DNA from: Paracoccus sediminicola
GTDB taxonomy: Bacteria > Pseudomonadota > Alphaproteobacteria > Rhodobacterales > Rhodobacteraceae
NCBI RefSeq assembly: GCF_027912835.1
Contig: NZ_CP115768.1
Coordinates: forward strand, 1,897,501 to 1,961,500
Length of the DNA: 64,000 bases
Direction: 5' to 3'
In this document: positions 37,431-46,942 of the stretch, piece by piece
Layout of the letters: every line of letters begins with the position of its first letter
Numbering within the stretch: the first letter of the stretch is position 1
Made by a program: the position numbers and the translations under genes
Notes under the pieces: model-generated
What the model was told of the DNA's origin: nothing
Databases searched by the model: none
The model's input: only the letters and a program-made list of their open reading frames with translations

Positions 37431-38817
37431 TATCGTCAGTGGCGGGATCTCCATCCTGAACAGCATGCTCGGCTGGATGGCCATTCCGGGCATCGGGGGC
37501 GAGGCGATCGCGCTGATCATGGCCGGGCTGCTGATTATCGGGCTTTTCATGGGACACCCGCTGGCCTTCGTGCTCGGCGGAACGGCGGTGCTGGGCGCGT
37601 TTATCGCCGGCAAACCCATGGTTCTTGGCATCACCATTAACCGGATCTTCGGCGATGTGCTGGACAATTACACGCTGATCGCGATCCCGCTTTTCGTTCT
37701 GATGGCGCGGTTTCTGTCGGATAGCGGTGTCACCGACAAAATGTTCGAGGCGCTGCGACATTTGATGGCCCGCGTGACGGGCGGGCTGGGATTGGCGGTG
37801 GTGTTCATTTCGATCCTGATGGCTGCGACGACTGGGATCATCGGCGCCTCGATCACCGTGATGGGCGTGATGGCGCTGAAGCCGATGCTGGATTACGGCT
37901 ATGACAAACGCCTGACCACCGGTCTGATCGGCGCGTCCGGCTGTCTGGGAATCCTGATCCCGCCCTCGATCATGCTGATCCTGATGGCCTCCTACGCGCC
38001 GGGTCTGTCGGTGGGCGAGCTGTTTGCCGGCGCGATGATGCCCGGCATTCTTCTGGGGCTGATGTATGGCCTCTATGTATTCGGGGTGGCGCTGATCCGG
38101 CCCGATCTCGCTCCGAAAGTCGCGGAAGAGGAACAGATCAGCCGCGGTGAGCTGTGGAAGATGCTCGCCGTCGAGGCAGTGCCACCGCTGGTGCTGATCC
38201 TTGGTATCCTCGGCACGATGCTGGGCGGGATCGCCACGGCGACCGAGGCCTCTGCCATCGGCGCGGCGCTGGCGCTGCTGATCGTGATCGCCCGGGGCAG
38301 GTTCACCCTGACGAATTTCTACAGCGCCTTTCTGGAGACCGGGCGAACCTCGGCGATGATCCTGTTCATCGTCGTCGGCGCCACCGCCTTTACCGGCGTG
38401 TTCAACATCACCGGCGGTCTCAGCGCGACACAGAACCTGATCCGCGGCCTGGCCGAGGATCCGAATACGCTGCTCGTGGTGATGCTGGCATCGGTGTTCG
38501 TCCTGGGCATGTTCCTCGACTGGACCGGGATCGTGCTGCTCTGCTTCCCGATCTTCCTGCCCATCGTCTCTGAGATGCAGATCGATCCGCTCTGGTTCGT
38601 CGTGCTCATGGCGGTTGTGCTGCAAACCAGCTTTCTGTCGCCGCCATTCGGCTATGCGCTGTTCTATATGCGTGCCATCGCACCGCCCGAGATCACCACC
38701 GGCGACATCATCCGCGGCGTGCTGCCCTTCATTCTGATGGTGCTCATCATGTGCGCGCTGATCGTCTATTTCCCCAGCCTGATCACATGGCTGCCCGGAA
38801 AGCTCTACGGGGCATAA
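37420..38817 (+). CDS. TRAP transporter large permease (DctM-type)
   Basis: A 465-residue, about twelve-segment membrane protein carrying out sodium-coupled uptake with DctQ and DctP. Family segments are LVLGGTAVLGAFIAGKP-like start, NYTLIAIPLFVLMARFL, ATTGIIGASITVMGVMALKPML, GASGCLGILIPPSIMLILMASY and the second half's SPPFGYALFYMRAIAPPEIT. The start at 37420 with GCCGAGGAG-like site lies inside dctQ, so translation is coupled. It is followed after 25 bases by dctP. Confidence 0.95.
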   Translation: MLDNIVSGGISILNSMLGWMAIPGIGGEAIALIMAGLLIIGLFMGHPLAFVLGGTAVLGAFIAGKPMVLGITINRIFGDVLDNYTLIAIPLFVLMARFLSDSGVTDKMFEALRHLMARVTGGLGLAVVFISILMAATTGIIGASITVMGVMALKPMLDYGYDKRLTTGLIGASGCLGILIPPSIMLILMASYAPGLSVGELFAGAMMPGILLGLMYGLYVFGVALIRPDLAPKVAEEEQISRGELWKMLAVEAVPPLVLILGILGTMLGGIATATEASAIGAALALLIVIARGRFTLTNFYSAFLETGRTSAMILFIVVGATAFTGVFNITGGLSATQNLIRGLAEDPNTLLVVMLASVFVLGMFLDWTGIVLLCFPIFLPIVSEMQIDPLWFVVLMAVVLQTSFLSPPFGYALFYMRAIAPPEITTGDIIRGVLPFILMVLIMCALIVYFPSLITWLPGKLYGA

Positions 38818-38842
38818 AATACTCAACAAGGAGGATAACCAA

Positions 38843-39934
38843 ATGAAAAAAACCTATCTGGCCGGCGTTGCGGCGGCTGCACTGATGGCCGCTCCGGCAC
38901 TGGCGGAAAACTGGACCATGACCTCGACCTGGCCTTCCTCGCTGGAACTGATCGAGATCGACAAGAAATTCGTCGAGACGGCCAACGCGCTGATCCCCGA
39001 CGATCAGCTCACCATCGAGTTCTTCGACGGCGGCGAACTGGTCCCGGCGGGTGAGGTATTCGGCGCGGTCGAATCCGGAACCATCCAGGCCGGCGCCGAC
39101 TGGCCGGGCTATTGGGCCGGGCGCGACGCCGCTTTCTCGCCGCTCGCAACCACCGCCAGCCTGTTCAACGCGGTCGACTATGTGAACTGGATCAAGGGCT
39201 GGGGCGGCGCCGAGATCTATAACGAGATCTATGGCCAGTTCGGCATGGTCTATCTGCCTTATGGCGTGACCAACAACGAATCCGGCTTCCGCACCGTCGA
39301 CAAGCCGATCCGGACGACCGACGACCTTCAGGGTATGCGCCTGCGGCTGTCGGGGCTCGAACAGGGCAAGCTGCTGGAAAAACTCGGCGGCAGCCAGGTC
39401 AGTATGGCCGGGGGCGAGATCTACCAGTCGCTGGAACGCGGCGTGATCGACGGGGCCGAATTCTCGACCCCAAACGTGGATTTGTCGGGCGGCTTCGATC
39501 AGGTGACGAAATACTGGTCGACGCCGGGCTGGCACCAGTCCTCGTCAGTCTTCGGAGTGATGATCAACAAGTCCTCCTGGGACGCGCTGACCCCGGAAGC
39601 GCAAGAGATGCTGAAGATTGCGGCGGACGCCACCATGCTGTGGTCGCTGGCGAACACCGAAAAGCGCGCGACCGAAGCCTATCAGAGCTTCCAGGATGCC
39701 GGGATCGAGATCACCCGGCTGGACGACGCCACGCTGGAAAACATCCAGACCATGGCGAACGAGACCATCGTCGAAGTCGCCTGTGAAAATGCGAACTCGG
39801 CCAAGGTCTACAGCTCGATGCTGACCTATCTCGAGGATTACGGCAAATGGCGCGACGCGTCGGCTCCGTTCAATCTGGGCCGCACGCCGGCAGGACCGGA
39901 CCTGGCTGCGATCGAGGAATGCGCCGCCGAATGA
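38843..39934 (+). CDS. TRAP transporter substrate-binding protein (DctP/TakP-type)
   Basis: A 363-residue periplasmic receptor for the TRAP system. It starts with a signal peptide, MKKTYLAGVAAAALMAAPALA, then ENWTMTSTWPSSLELI. Family marks include NEIYGQFGMVYLPYGVTNNE, DDLQGMRLRLSGLEQGKLLE with the ligand-contacting Arg, AGGEIYQSLERGVIDGAEF, and YWSTPGWHQSSSVFGVMINK. It is closest to the group annotated for 2-oxo acids or mannitol/chloroaromatics; I cannot assign the ligand. The ATG has a near-perfect AAGGAGG. It ends the operon, followed by a terminator. Confidence 0.93.
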   Translation: MKKTYLAGVAAAALMAAPALAENWTMTSTWPSSLELIEIDKKFVETANALIPDDQLTIEFFDGGELVPAGEVFGAVESGTIQAGADWPGYWAGRDAAFSPLATTASLFNAVDYVNWIKGWGGAEIYNEIYGQFGMVYLPYGVTNNESGFRTVDKPIRTTDDLQGMRLRLSGLEQGKLLEKLGGSQVSMAGGEIYQSLERGVIDGAEFSTPNVDLSGGFDQVTKYWSTPGWHQSSSVFGVMINKSSWDALTPEAQEMLKIAADATMLWSLANTEKRATEAYQSFQDAGIEITRLDDATLENIQTMANETIVEVACENANSAKVYSSMLTYLEDYGKWRDASAPFNLGRTPAGPDLAAIEECAAE

Positions 39935-39976
39935 CATGGCAGCAGGCCGGTCGACGCAGCGGCCGTTGAAAACCCG

Positions 39977-40010
39977 ACACCCGCAGCCCTGCGCTGCGGG
40001 TGTTCTTCGT
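39977..40010 (+). terminator. Terminator of the TRAP operon
   Basis: A perfect 10-base-pair stem (ACACCCGCAG / CTGCGGGTGT, seven-base loop) is followed by TCTTCGTTT. It lies 43 bases after dctP and may also serve the convergent LysR gene. Confidence 0.8.
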
Positions 40011-40048
40011 TTCAGGCTTTCAAGGCAGGGGATGCGGCGGCAGACCGT

Positions 40049-41230
40049 TCAAGAATCCGGCAGATACGCCCATCGCAGTTTCGCCGCTTCCTCACCGATC
40101 AGATCGAGAAAGGCGCGCTGCGCAGCCGTAGGCTCCCATCCGGCGCGGGTTGTGATGCCGATCGCGCGGCTCGAACAGGGCAGATCGACCGGCAGCACCG
40201 CCAGCGATTCGGCCTCGCCGCTGATATGCAGGCACGAGACCGCCGCCAGATAATCCGAACCGCTCAGAAGCTCACGCATCAGCATCACCGATGAGGTGCT
40301 GATGCCGTTCCGGATCACCTCGCCTGGCAGCACCGATTCCAGCGCAGCGCGGAGCGGCGTTCCCTCGCGGGCGATCACCCAGGGGTAATCGGTCAGATCC
40401 TCGGCCCGCAGTGTTTTACGGCGCGTCAGTGGATGATCCTGCCGCGCCACCACCACGACCGAATCGTCAAAAAATCGTTCCTGCGCCACATCGTCGACAG
40501 GTACCGGCATCCGCAACGCGCCGATCATCATGTCGATTTCGCCTCGCCTTAGACCGGCCAGAAGCTCTTCATAGCGTCCGTCGATCACATCGAATGAAAA
40601 TCCGGGCCGTGTCTCGCGGAAGCGCAGCATCGCCGCGGGCAGAAGGCGCGACCGGGACAGCGGCAGCGCCCCGATCACCATGGACCCGACCTCGCGCCCG
40701 GCCATCGCAGCAAGATCCGCCTCGGCCTGATCCATCTCGGCAAAGGCCAGCCGTGCCGCCTGCGCCAGCTGCCGCGCCGCGCGCGTGGCTATCAGACCAT
40801 GCGCCGTGCGTTCGAAGAACTGGACCCCGGCCGCCTGTTCCAGCATCGAGGTGGAGCGATGCACGGTCGGCTGCGCAAGCCCGAGCATCCGCGCAGCAAG
40901 CGTGAAATTCCCGGATTCGCTGACCGCGATCAGCGCCGCGAGCTGGGGCCGCGTCGCCTGAAATCGCACCGTGCTGGCCATGTCGTTCATTGCGGCATCA
41001 AGAAACGACAGCGCCCGGCGGGTGCGCCGTGCCATCATCTCACCAGCTTCGGTGGGAAATATCCCCTTCGGGCTGCGCTGGAACAGAGGCTGGCCGGCAT
41101 CCCGTTCCAGCTTGTTCATCGCCTGCGTGACGGCCGGCTGCGAGACGTGGCAGGTTTCTGCAGTACGCGTGACCGAGTGAGTCTCGGACAGGGTCTGGAA
41201 CATGCGCATATGTCTGATGCTGGGCTGCAA
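40049..41230 (-). CDS. LysR-type regulator with two tandem HTH domains
   Basis: A 393-residue LysR-family transcription factor that carries two successive winged-helix DNA-binding regions. The first is residues 7-64 (MFQTLSETHSVTRTAETCHV then SQPAVTQAMNKLERDAG) and the second residues 95-151 (LAALIAVSESGNFTLAARML then AQPTVHRSTSMLEQAAG). A co-inducer-binding domain follows from about 165. Ordinary LysR proteins have one HTH and about 300 residues. The start is a TTG with GGAGG five bases upstream. It lies tail-to-tail with the TRAP operon, which it might control, though that is inference. Its own leader is AT-rich. Confidence 0.85.
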   Translation of the reverse strand: MQPSIRHMRMFQTLSETHSVTRTAETCHVSQPAVTQAMNKLERDAGQPLFQRSPKGIFPTEAGEMMARRTRRALSFLDAAMNDMASTVRFQATRPQLAALIAVSESGNFTLAARMLGLAQPTVHRSTSMLEQAAGVQFFERTAHGLIATRAARQLAQAARLAFAEMDQAEADLAAMAGREVGSMVIGALPLSRSRLLPAAMLRFRETRPGFSFDVIDGRYEELLAGLRRGEIDMMIGALRMPVPVDDVAQERFFDDSVVVVARQDHPLTRRKTLRAEDLTDYPWVIAREGTPLRAALESVLPGEVIRNGISTSSVMLMRELLSGSDYLAAVSCLHISGEAESLAVLPVDLPCSSRAIGITTRAGWEPTAAQRAFLDLIGEEAAKLRWAYLPDS

Positions 41231-41504
41231 CGTAACCTCCAGGTTGCGAAACCCTATACTGCTCTCAGACCAGGTTCCACGTATTTAGCGAGTTAGACAA
41301 AAGAAAAATTGGGAAAATTCGAATATTTCTTATGATGAACTTCCCATCCACAGGTTGAAATTAGCTTACCTGCTGACCATAGCGAACCAGATGCCATGAT
41401 TTGCGAAGCAGGTTCTCTGATGAACCATTTCGCAGCGTCGGCTTAAGTTGCCGCTGATCGTGAGGTGACGGGACCGAATTGACTCGGGCACGCTCCGGCA
41501 AATA
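41231..41504. other. Gene-free region between the LysR gene and the imu cassette
   Basis: About 275 bases, noticeably AT-richer than its flanks around 41290-41345. It holds the divergent promoters of the LysR gene and the imuA cassette. I see no gene, hairpin or clear -35/-10 pair I would defend. Confidence 0.5.
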
Positions 41505-41519
41505 GAACAAAAGAAGAAC
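41505..41519 (+). promoter_or_regulatory. LexA box (SOS operator) of imuA-imuB-dnaE2
   Basis: GAAC-AAAAGAA-GAAC is an exact match to the alphaproteobacterial LexA recognition sequence GAAC-N7-GAAC. It ends 16 bases before the imuA ATG, exactly where a repressor would block transcription. It predicts that this cassette is induced by DNA damage. Confidence 0.88.
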
Positions 41520-41535
41520 TTTCTGGCCGCTTTTG

Positions 41536-42105
41536 ATGTATGACACAATTCCAATCGCAACCCGGCCTTCGATTGCCGCCGCAAGGGTGCATGAGGCCAG
41601 CGGATCTCAATCCCCGCATTTCGCGGCGATATTGGCTGCGCAGGCGGGGGATGCGCTGTGGGCAAGGGAAAGCTGGCCATCGTGGATGATCTCTCCTGCC
41701 GCTCTGGCCGATTATATCGACCCAGCTCGGCTTCTGGTCACTCAGACAGCCAGCCAGATCGACACGCTGGCAGTCGCCGAAGAGGCATTGCGCGATGGCT
41801 GTGTGCCGCTCGTGGTGATCGAACTGACCGCACCGATTGGTCTGACCGCGGGGCGGAGGTTGCAACTGGCGGCGAAGGCCGGAGGCTCTACCGGGTTGTG
41901 CCTGATTTCCGAAAAAATGGGCAGCCCGGCCGCCGAAACGCGGTGGCGCTGCACGGCCCTGCCCGATCCGGGCAGCATGCCAGAAGACTCGACTCTGCAA
42001 AAATGGGAGCTTATTAAGAACAAATCAGGAACATTAGGTGTCTGGCATGTTCGGTGGAGCCAATCGGCGCGTCGTCTCATTGTGGTTTCCGAGACTTCCC
42101 AGTGA
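41536..42105 (+). CDS. imuA: ImuA, SOS mutagenesis accessory protein
   Basis: A 189-residue RecA-like-fold accessory protein of the ImuA-ImuB-DnaE2 mutasome, needed for translesion-type mutagenesis after DNA damage. It has no Walker A loop. Weak family segments are DPARLLVTQTASQIDTLAVAEEAL, CVPLVVIELTAPIGLTAGRRLQLA and KAGGSTGLCLISEKMGSPAAETRWRC, all seen in ImuA/SulA-like proteins. It is the first gene after the LexA box and overlaps imuB by about 59 bases in another frame. Confidence 0.85.
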   Translation: MYDTIPIATRPSIAAARVHEASGSQSPHFAAILAAQAGDALWARESWPSWMISPAALADYIDPARLLVTQTASQIDTLAVAEEALRDGCVPLVVIELTAPIGLTAGRRLQLAAKAGGSTGLCLISEKMGSPAAETRWRCTALPDPGSMPEDSTLQKWELIKNKSGTLGVWHVRWSQSARRLIVVSETSQ

Positions 42106-43525
42106 CCGGGTTCTGCGCGCACGGCCTGTCGAAGGGCCTTTCGCGCTAACTCTTCAGCAGGATAACACCAATCGAATCTTCTGCCTGAATGCCGAAGCCG
42201 AGGCCCGGGGGCTGTATCGCTCCATGGGGTTTTCGGATGCGCGAGCCTTCTGCCCCGAGCTGCAAAGCCGATCGGCCGATCAGATAGCGGATCAAGAATT
42301 TCTGACCCGGATTCGCCGATGGGCGACACGATACTGTCCCTGGGTCGGGCTGGAGGGCCGCGACGGGCTGGTGATGGACATCACCGGCTCGGCCCATCTT
42401 GCCGGCGGCGAGGAAATGCTGCGTGACGATCTGCGCGACCGGCTTTCCCGCATCGGGCTGGCCGTGAGGATCGGGATCGCGGATACGCGCGGTGCAGCAT
42501 GGGCGCTGGCCCGCCATGGCGAGGGCGTGGCGCGGCCAGGGCATGCTCTGGATAAGATTGGTCCGCTTTCGGTGGCGGCATTACGGCTGGATTCCGGCAC
42601 CGTAACCTCTCTTCAAAGGCTGGGGCTGAACAGCATCCGCCAGCTTGCCGAGGCGCCGCGCGCGCCCTTGGCGCGGCGTTTTGGGCCGGGCCTGATGATG
42701 CGGCTGGATCAGGCCACCGGAGCGCAGCCTGAACAGGTTTCGCCACAGTCAGATCCGCCGCATTACGGTGTGCGTATGAGCCTGCCCGAACCGATCGGCC
42801 TGACCAGTGACGTGATGGAGGGCACCAACAGGCTTCTGATCCGCCTGTGCGACAAGCTGAAACAGCAACAGACCGGGGCGCGGGTGCTGTGCCTGACACT
42901 GCGCCGGGTCGACCAGCAGGCGCTGCATCTTACATTGCGCCTGGCACGCCCCTTACGCGAGCCTGCGCGAATTTTGTCGCTCTTTGCGCGGGACGTGGCC
43001 GATCTGGATGCGGGATACGGCATCGACCAGCTTCGGCTGGAAGCTACCCAGGTCGAAGCGCTGGCAAGCGAACAGATCAGCCATGTCGGCTCGGACCGGC
43101 GCGATCGTATTGACGATCTCATCACCCGTATCGGAACCCGGATCGGGTTGGAAAATGTCCAGCGTTTCCTGCCCGCCGACAGCCATGTGCCAGAGCGCAG
43201 CTTTACCCTCGCCCCGGCCGCATATACCAGCCCGGCCGGCGCTTGGGTCAGGACACGGCCGCGTCCTCTGGTGATGTTTCCGCCCGAATCCATTTCGGCC
43301 AGCGGTGCAAGCCCGCCGCATAAATTCCGCTGGCGGCGCATGTCCTTCACCACGATGCGCACCACCGGGCCAGAGCGGATCATGCCGGAATGGTGGCGAC
43401 AGGATGAAGGCTGGAGCAATGGCATCCGCGACTACTGGCGCATCGAGACTCGGGAAGGGCGGCGGCTCTGGATGTTTTATACGCCGCAGAATCCCGGCTG
43501 GTTCGTGCAGGGAGAATTCGCATGA
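42047..43525 (+). CDS. imuB: ImuB, catalytically inactive Y-family polymerase
   Basis: A 492-residue Y-family-like protein that bridges ImuA, DnaE2 and the sliding clamp. The polymerase fold is recognisable but the metal-binding acidic residues are missing: the N-terminus reads SLWFPRLPSDRVLR instead of D.D.F.A, and the second site reads DGLVMDITGSAHLAGGEE where active polymerases have SIDEAYLD. Further marks are GIADTRGAAWALARHG and IRQLAEAPRAPLARRFG (little finger). It is preceded by a GTG alternative at 42038. The stop overlaps dnaE2 (ATGA). Confidence 0.92.
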   Translation: MFGGANRRVVSLWFPRLPSDRVLRARPVEGPFALTLQQDNTNRIFCLNAEAEARGLYRSMGFSDARAFCPELQSRSADQIADQEFLTRIRRWATRYCPWVGLEGRDGLVMDITGSAHLAGGEEMLRDDLRDRLSRIGLAVRIGIADTRGAAWALARHGEGVARPGHALDKIGPLSVAALRLDSGTVTSLQRLGLNSIRQLAEAPRAPLARRFGPGLMMRLDQATGAQPEQVSPQSDPPHYGVRMSLPEPIGLTSDVMEGTNRLLIRLCDKLKQQQTGARVLCLTLRRVDQQALHLTLRLARPLREPARILSLFARDVADLDAGYGIDQLRLEATQVEALASEQISHVGSDRRDRIDDLITRIGTRIGLENVQRFLPADSHVPERSFTLAPAAYTSPAGAWVRTRPRPLVMFPPESISASGASPPHKFRWRRMSFTTMRTTGPERIMPEWWRQDEGWSNGIRDYWRIETREGRRLWMFYTPQNPGWFVQGEFA

Positions 43526-46500
43526 CCGACAGCGAAGCATCCCGCATCACTGAAAGCATGGATCACGGCTCCGCGCCTCAGCACATAGCGGCACGGGCGC
43601 GCTCTTGCGGATATGCCGAGCTTTGCGTCACCACCAACTTCACCTTTCTGACGGGCGCCTCGCATCCCGAGGAACTGATCGCGCGGGCCGCCGAGCTGGG
43701 GCTCGAGGCCATCGCCATCACCGACCGGAACTCGCTCGCCGGGGTCGTGCGGGCCTATTCCGCGCTGAAGATCCTCTCTGAGAAGCTGGGCGAAGATATC
43801 CGTATTCGCTCGCAGAGCCTGATGGATAGCTGCACACGCCAGGAAATCGGCGCGCCGCGCGACATTGCGCGGCCGGATGTGCTGCATCTTCCCAAGCTGA
43901 TCACCGGATGCCGCCTGGTGCTGCGTGACAGCGAGGTGGAATGGATCGCCCTGCCGATGGATCTGGCTGCCTATAAGCGGCTCGCGCGGCTGCTGACACT
44001 GGGCAAGAGGCGTGCGGACAAGGCCGAGTGCCATCTCGATCAGGCGGATATGCGGATGCATTGCAGCGGCATGATCCTGATCGCGCTGCCGAAACATGGC
44101 GGGCGGCAGAATGCCCCCGACATTCAGGCCATGCAGCGCCGTTTTCCCGGCTGCGTCTTTCTGGGGGCAGCCCCGCGCTATGACGGATCGGATCAGGCGC
44201 ATCTCGATGCCTGCGCAACTCTGGCGCAGCTATGTTCAACGCCGATGGTGGCGGTCGGCGATGTGTTGATGCATCGCGCTGCCCGCCGTCCGCTGGCCGA
44301 TGTGCTGACCTGCATGCGCATCGGCTGCACCATCGACAATATCGGCACCCGTGCGCTGCTGAACGCCGAGCGGCGGCTGAAGGGGCGCGCCGATATGGAG
44401 CGGGTGTTCTACCGATATCCGGCCGCTCTGCGCCGCACGCTGGAGATCGCCGGGCGATGTTCTTTCAGCCTGAGTGAGCTGAGTTATCAATATCCCGACG
44501 AGATCACCGAGGGCGGCGAGACCCCGATGGCGCGGCTCAGGCGGCTGACACAGGAGGGGCTAAAGCATCGCTATCCGGATGGCGCGCCAGAACGGCCGCG
44601 AGAGCTGATGGCCAAAGAGCTGGCCGTGGTCGAGGAGCTCGATTATCCGGCCTATTTCCTGACCGTTCATGACATCGTCAAATATGCGCGCTCGCAGGGC
44701 ATCCTCTGCCAAGGGCGCGGTTCCGCGGCCAATTCGATCCTGTGCTATCTGCTGGGCATCACCGATGTCTCTCCGGATCTGATTGGCATGGTGTTCGAAC
44801 GCTTTGTCTCGCGCCATCGCGGCGAGCCTCCCGATATCGACGTGGATTTCGAACATGAGCGCCGCGAAGAGGTCATTCAGTGGATCTATGAAAAATATGG
44901 CCGCGAGCGGGCCGGGCTTTGTGCCACGGTGATCCATTTCCGGTCCCGCGCCGCGATCCGCGAGGTAGGCAAGGTTATGGGCCTTTCACAGGATGTGACG
45001 GCGGGGCTGTCGGGCTCGATCTGGGGCTTTTCGGGCAAAGGGCCGGATATGGACCGGGTGCGCGAGCTGGGTCTGAATCCCGACGATCGCCGTCTCTCGC
45101 AAACGCTGCATCTCATCGGTGAGCTGATCGGGTTTCCACGCCATCTCTCTCAACATGTCGGGGGATTTGTGATCACAAAGGGCCGTCTGGATGAGCTGTG
45201 CCCCATCGAAAATGCCGCGATGGAGGATCGAACCGTCATCGAATGGGACAAGGACGATATCGACGCGCTTGGCATCCTGAAGGTCGATGTGCTGGGACTG
45301 GGAATGCTGACCTGTATCCGCAAGGCCTTTGGCCTGCTGCACGACCATGAGGGCAAAGAGCTCACCCTGGCGACCGTTCCGCCTGAAGACGCCGCCACCT
45401 ATCAGATGCTGCAAGTGGCCGATGCGGTCGGCGTCTTTCAGGTCGAAAGCCGGGCGCAGATGAATTTCCTGCCGCGCATGAAGCCCAAGAAATTCTATGA
45501 TCTGGTGATCGAGGTCGCCATCGTCCGCCCCGGTCCGATCCAGGGCGGGATGGTACAGCCATATTTAAGGCGGCGTCAGGGGCTGGAGGCGTCCGAGCCG
45601 TTCGGCCCCGAGCTGGAAGAAGTCACCCGGCGCACGCTCGGCGTGCCGCTGTTTCAGGAACAGGCGCTTCAGATCGCCGTGGTGGGTGCGGGATACAGCG
45701 CAGAAGATGCCGATCAGCTGCGCCGTGCACTCGCCTCGTTCCGGCGGATGGGCACGATCGAGGAACATAAGGAAAAATTCATCAACGGCATGCTCGGCCG
45801 GGGTTATAGCCGCGACATCGCCGAGCGTTGTTTCAGCCAGATCGAGGGCTTTGCCGATTACGGCTTTCCCGAAAGCCACGCAGCGGCCTTTGCGCTTTTG
45901 GTCTATGTCTCGGCCTGGCTGAAACGCCACCACCCGGCGGTGTTTGCCTGCGCGCTGCTGAACTCGCAGCCGATGGGGTTCTATGCTCCCGCACAGATCG
46001 TGCGCGACGCGCGGGAACATCATGTCGAGCTGCGGCCGATTTGCGTGAATGCCAGCCAATGGGACAACACGCTGGAACGCCGCGCCGATGGCGCCCTGGC
46101 GCTGCGCCTTGGCTTTCGCCAGATCAAGGGCTTCAGAAAAGAGGACGCCGACTGGATCGCCGCCGCGCGGGGCAATGGATATCCCGACCCCGAATCGGTC
46201 TGGCTGCGCGCCGGAGTGGCCCCGTCATCGCTGGAACGCCTCGCTGAAGCGGACGGGTTCAGCAGCATGGGGCTCACCCGCCGCGACGCACTCTGGCAGG
46301 TCCGCGCCATACGCGGCACCGAGCCTCTGCCGCTCTTCAACGATCCAATCGACGGCGAGGCGATCCACGAGCCCGAGGTGATCCTGCCCGCTATGCATCT
46401 TGGTGAAGAGGTGGTGGAGGATTACGTCTCGACCCGCCTGACACTTCGCGCCCATCCGATGGAGCTTCTGCGCCCGGCCATGTCCGGCCTCACCCGGCAC

Positions 46501-46914
46501 GACGCGCTGAAGGATGCGCCGCTTCGTCGCGTGACGGTCTGCGGACTGGTGATTACCCGGCAGCGCCCCGGCACCGCCTCGGGGGTGATATTTCTCACGC
46601 TGGAAGATGAAACCGGGGTGAGCAACGTGGTCGTATGGAAACAGGTTTTCGAGAAATTCCGCCGTGCCGTGATGGGCGGGCGGCTGCTGCGGGTCACCGG
46701 CAGGCTGCAACGTGAGGGGATCGTCGCGCATCTGATCGCGGAGCATATCGAGGATGTCTCACATCATCTCTCTGATCTCGGCCATCCGATGGAGTGGGCA
46801 GTGGGTGGTATGGACACCAAGACCGACAACACGCCGCGACCGCTCCCACAGCCGCGCGCCATGCATCCGCGAGATCAGGCAAAGCAGCTTTTCCCAAGCC
46901 GGGATTTTCATTAG
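43522..46914 (+). CDS. dnaE2: Error-prone DNA polymerase DnaE2
   Basis: An 1130-residue C-family replicative-type polymerase that extends past lesions. A PHP domain is at the N-terminus (YAELCVTTNFTFLTGASHPE, then ITDRNSLAGVVRAY). The polymerase core has CQGRGSAANSILCYLLGITD (near 395), the catalytic acidic residues in EPPDIDVDFEHERREEVIQW (near 435), SQHVGGFVITKG and GVFQVESRAQMNFLP. A helix-hairpin-helix follows, then the OB fold near 1030 (ITRQRPGTASGVIFLTLEDE). Length and the ImuAB neighbours mark it as DnaE2 and not the essential DnaE1. SOS-inducible. Confidence 0.96.
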   Translation: MTDSEASRITESMDHGSAPQHIAARARSCGYAELCVTTNFTFLTGASHPEELIARAAELGLEAIAITDRNSLAGVVRAYSALKILSEKLGEDIRIRSQSLMDSCTRQEIGAPRDIARPDVLHLPKLITGCRLVLRDSEVEWIALPMDLAAYKRLARLLTLGKRRADKAECHLDQADMRMHCSGMILIALPKHGGRQNAPDIQAMQRRFPGCVFLGAAPRYDGSDQAHLDACATLAQLCSTPMVAVGDVLMHRAARRPLADVLTCMRIGCTIDNIGTRALLNAERRLKGRADMERVFYRYPAALRRTLEIAGRCSFSLSELSYQYPDEITEGGETPMARLRRLTQEGLKHRYPDGAPERPRELMAKELAVVEELDYPAYFLTVHDIVKYARSQGILCQGRGSAANSILCYLLGITDVSPDLIGMVFERFVSRHRGEPPDIDVDFEHERREEVIQWIYEKYGRERAGLCATVIHFRSRAAIREVGKVMGLSQDVTAGLSGSIWGFSGKGPDMDRVRELGLNPDDRRLSQTLHLIGELIGFPRHLSQHVGGFVITKGRLDELCPIENAAMEDRTVIEWDKDDIDALGILKVDVLGLGMLTCIRKAFGLLHDHEGKELTLATVPPEDAATYQMLQVADAVGVFQVESRAQMNFLPRMKPKKFYDLVIEVAIVRPGPIQGGMVQPYLRRRQGLEASEPFGPELEEVTRRTLGVPLFQEQALQIAVVGAGYSAEDADQLRRALASFRRMGTIEEHKEKFINGMLGRGYSRDIAERCFSQIEGFADYGFPESHAAAFALLVYVSAWLKRHHPAVFACALLNSQPMGFYAPAQIVRDAREHHVELRPICVNASQWDNTLERRADGALALRLGFRQIKGFRKEDADWIAAARGNGYPDPESVWLRAGVAPSSLERLAEADGFSSMGLTRRDALWQVRAIRGTEPLPLFNDPIDGEAIHEPEVILPAMHLGEEVVEDYVSTRLTLRAHPMELLRPAMSGLTRHDALKDAPLRRVTVCGLVITRQRPGTASGVIFLTLEDETGVSNVVVWKQVFEKFRRAVMGGRLLRVTGRLQREGIVAHLIAEHIEDVSHHLSDLGHPMEWAVGGMDTKTDNTPRPLPQPRAMHPRDQAKQLFPSRDFH

Positions 46915-46942
46915 CGCGCCCTCGGGTGACGAACTGCCGCGC

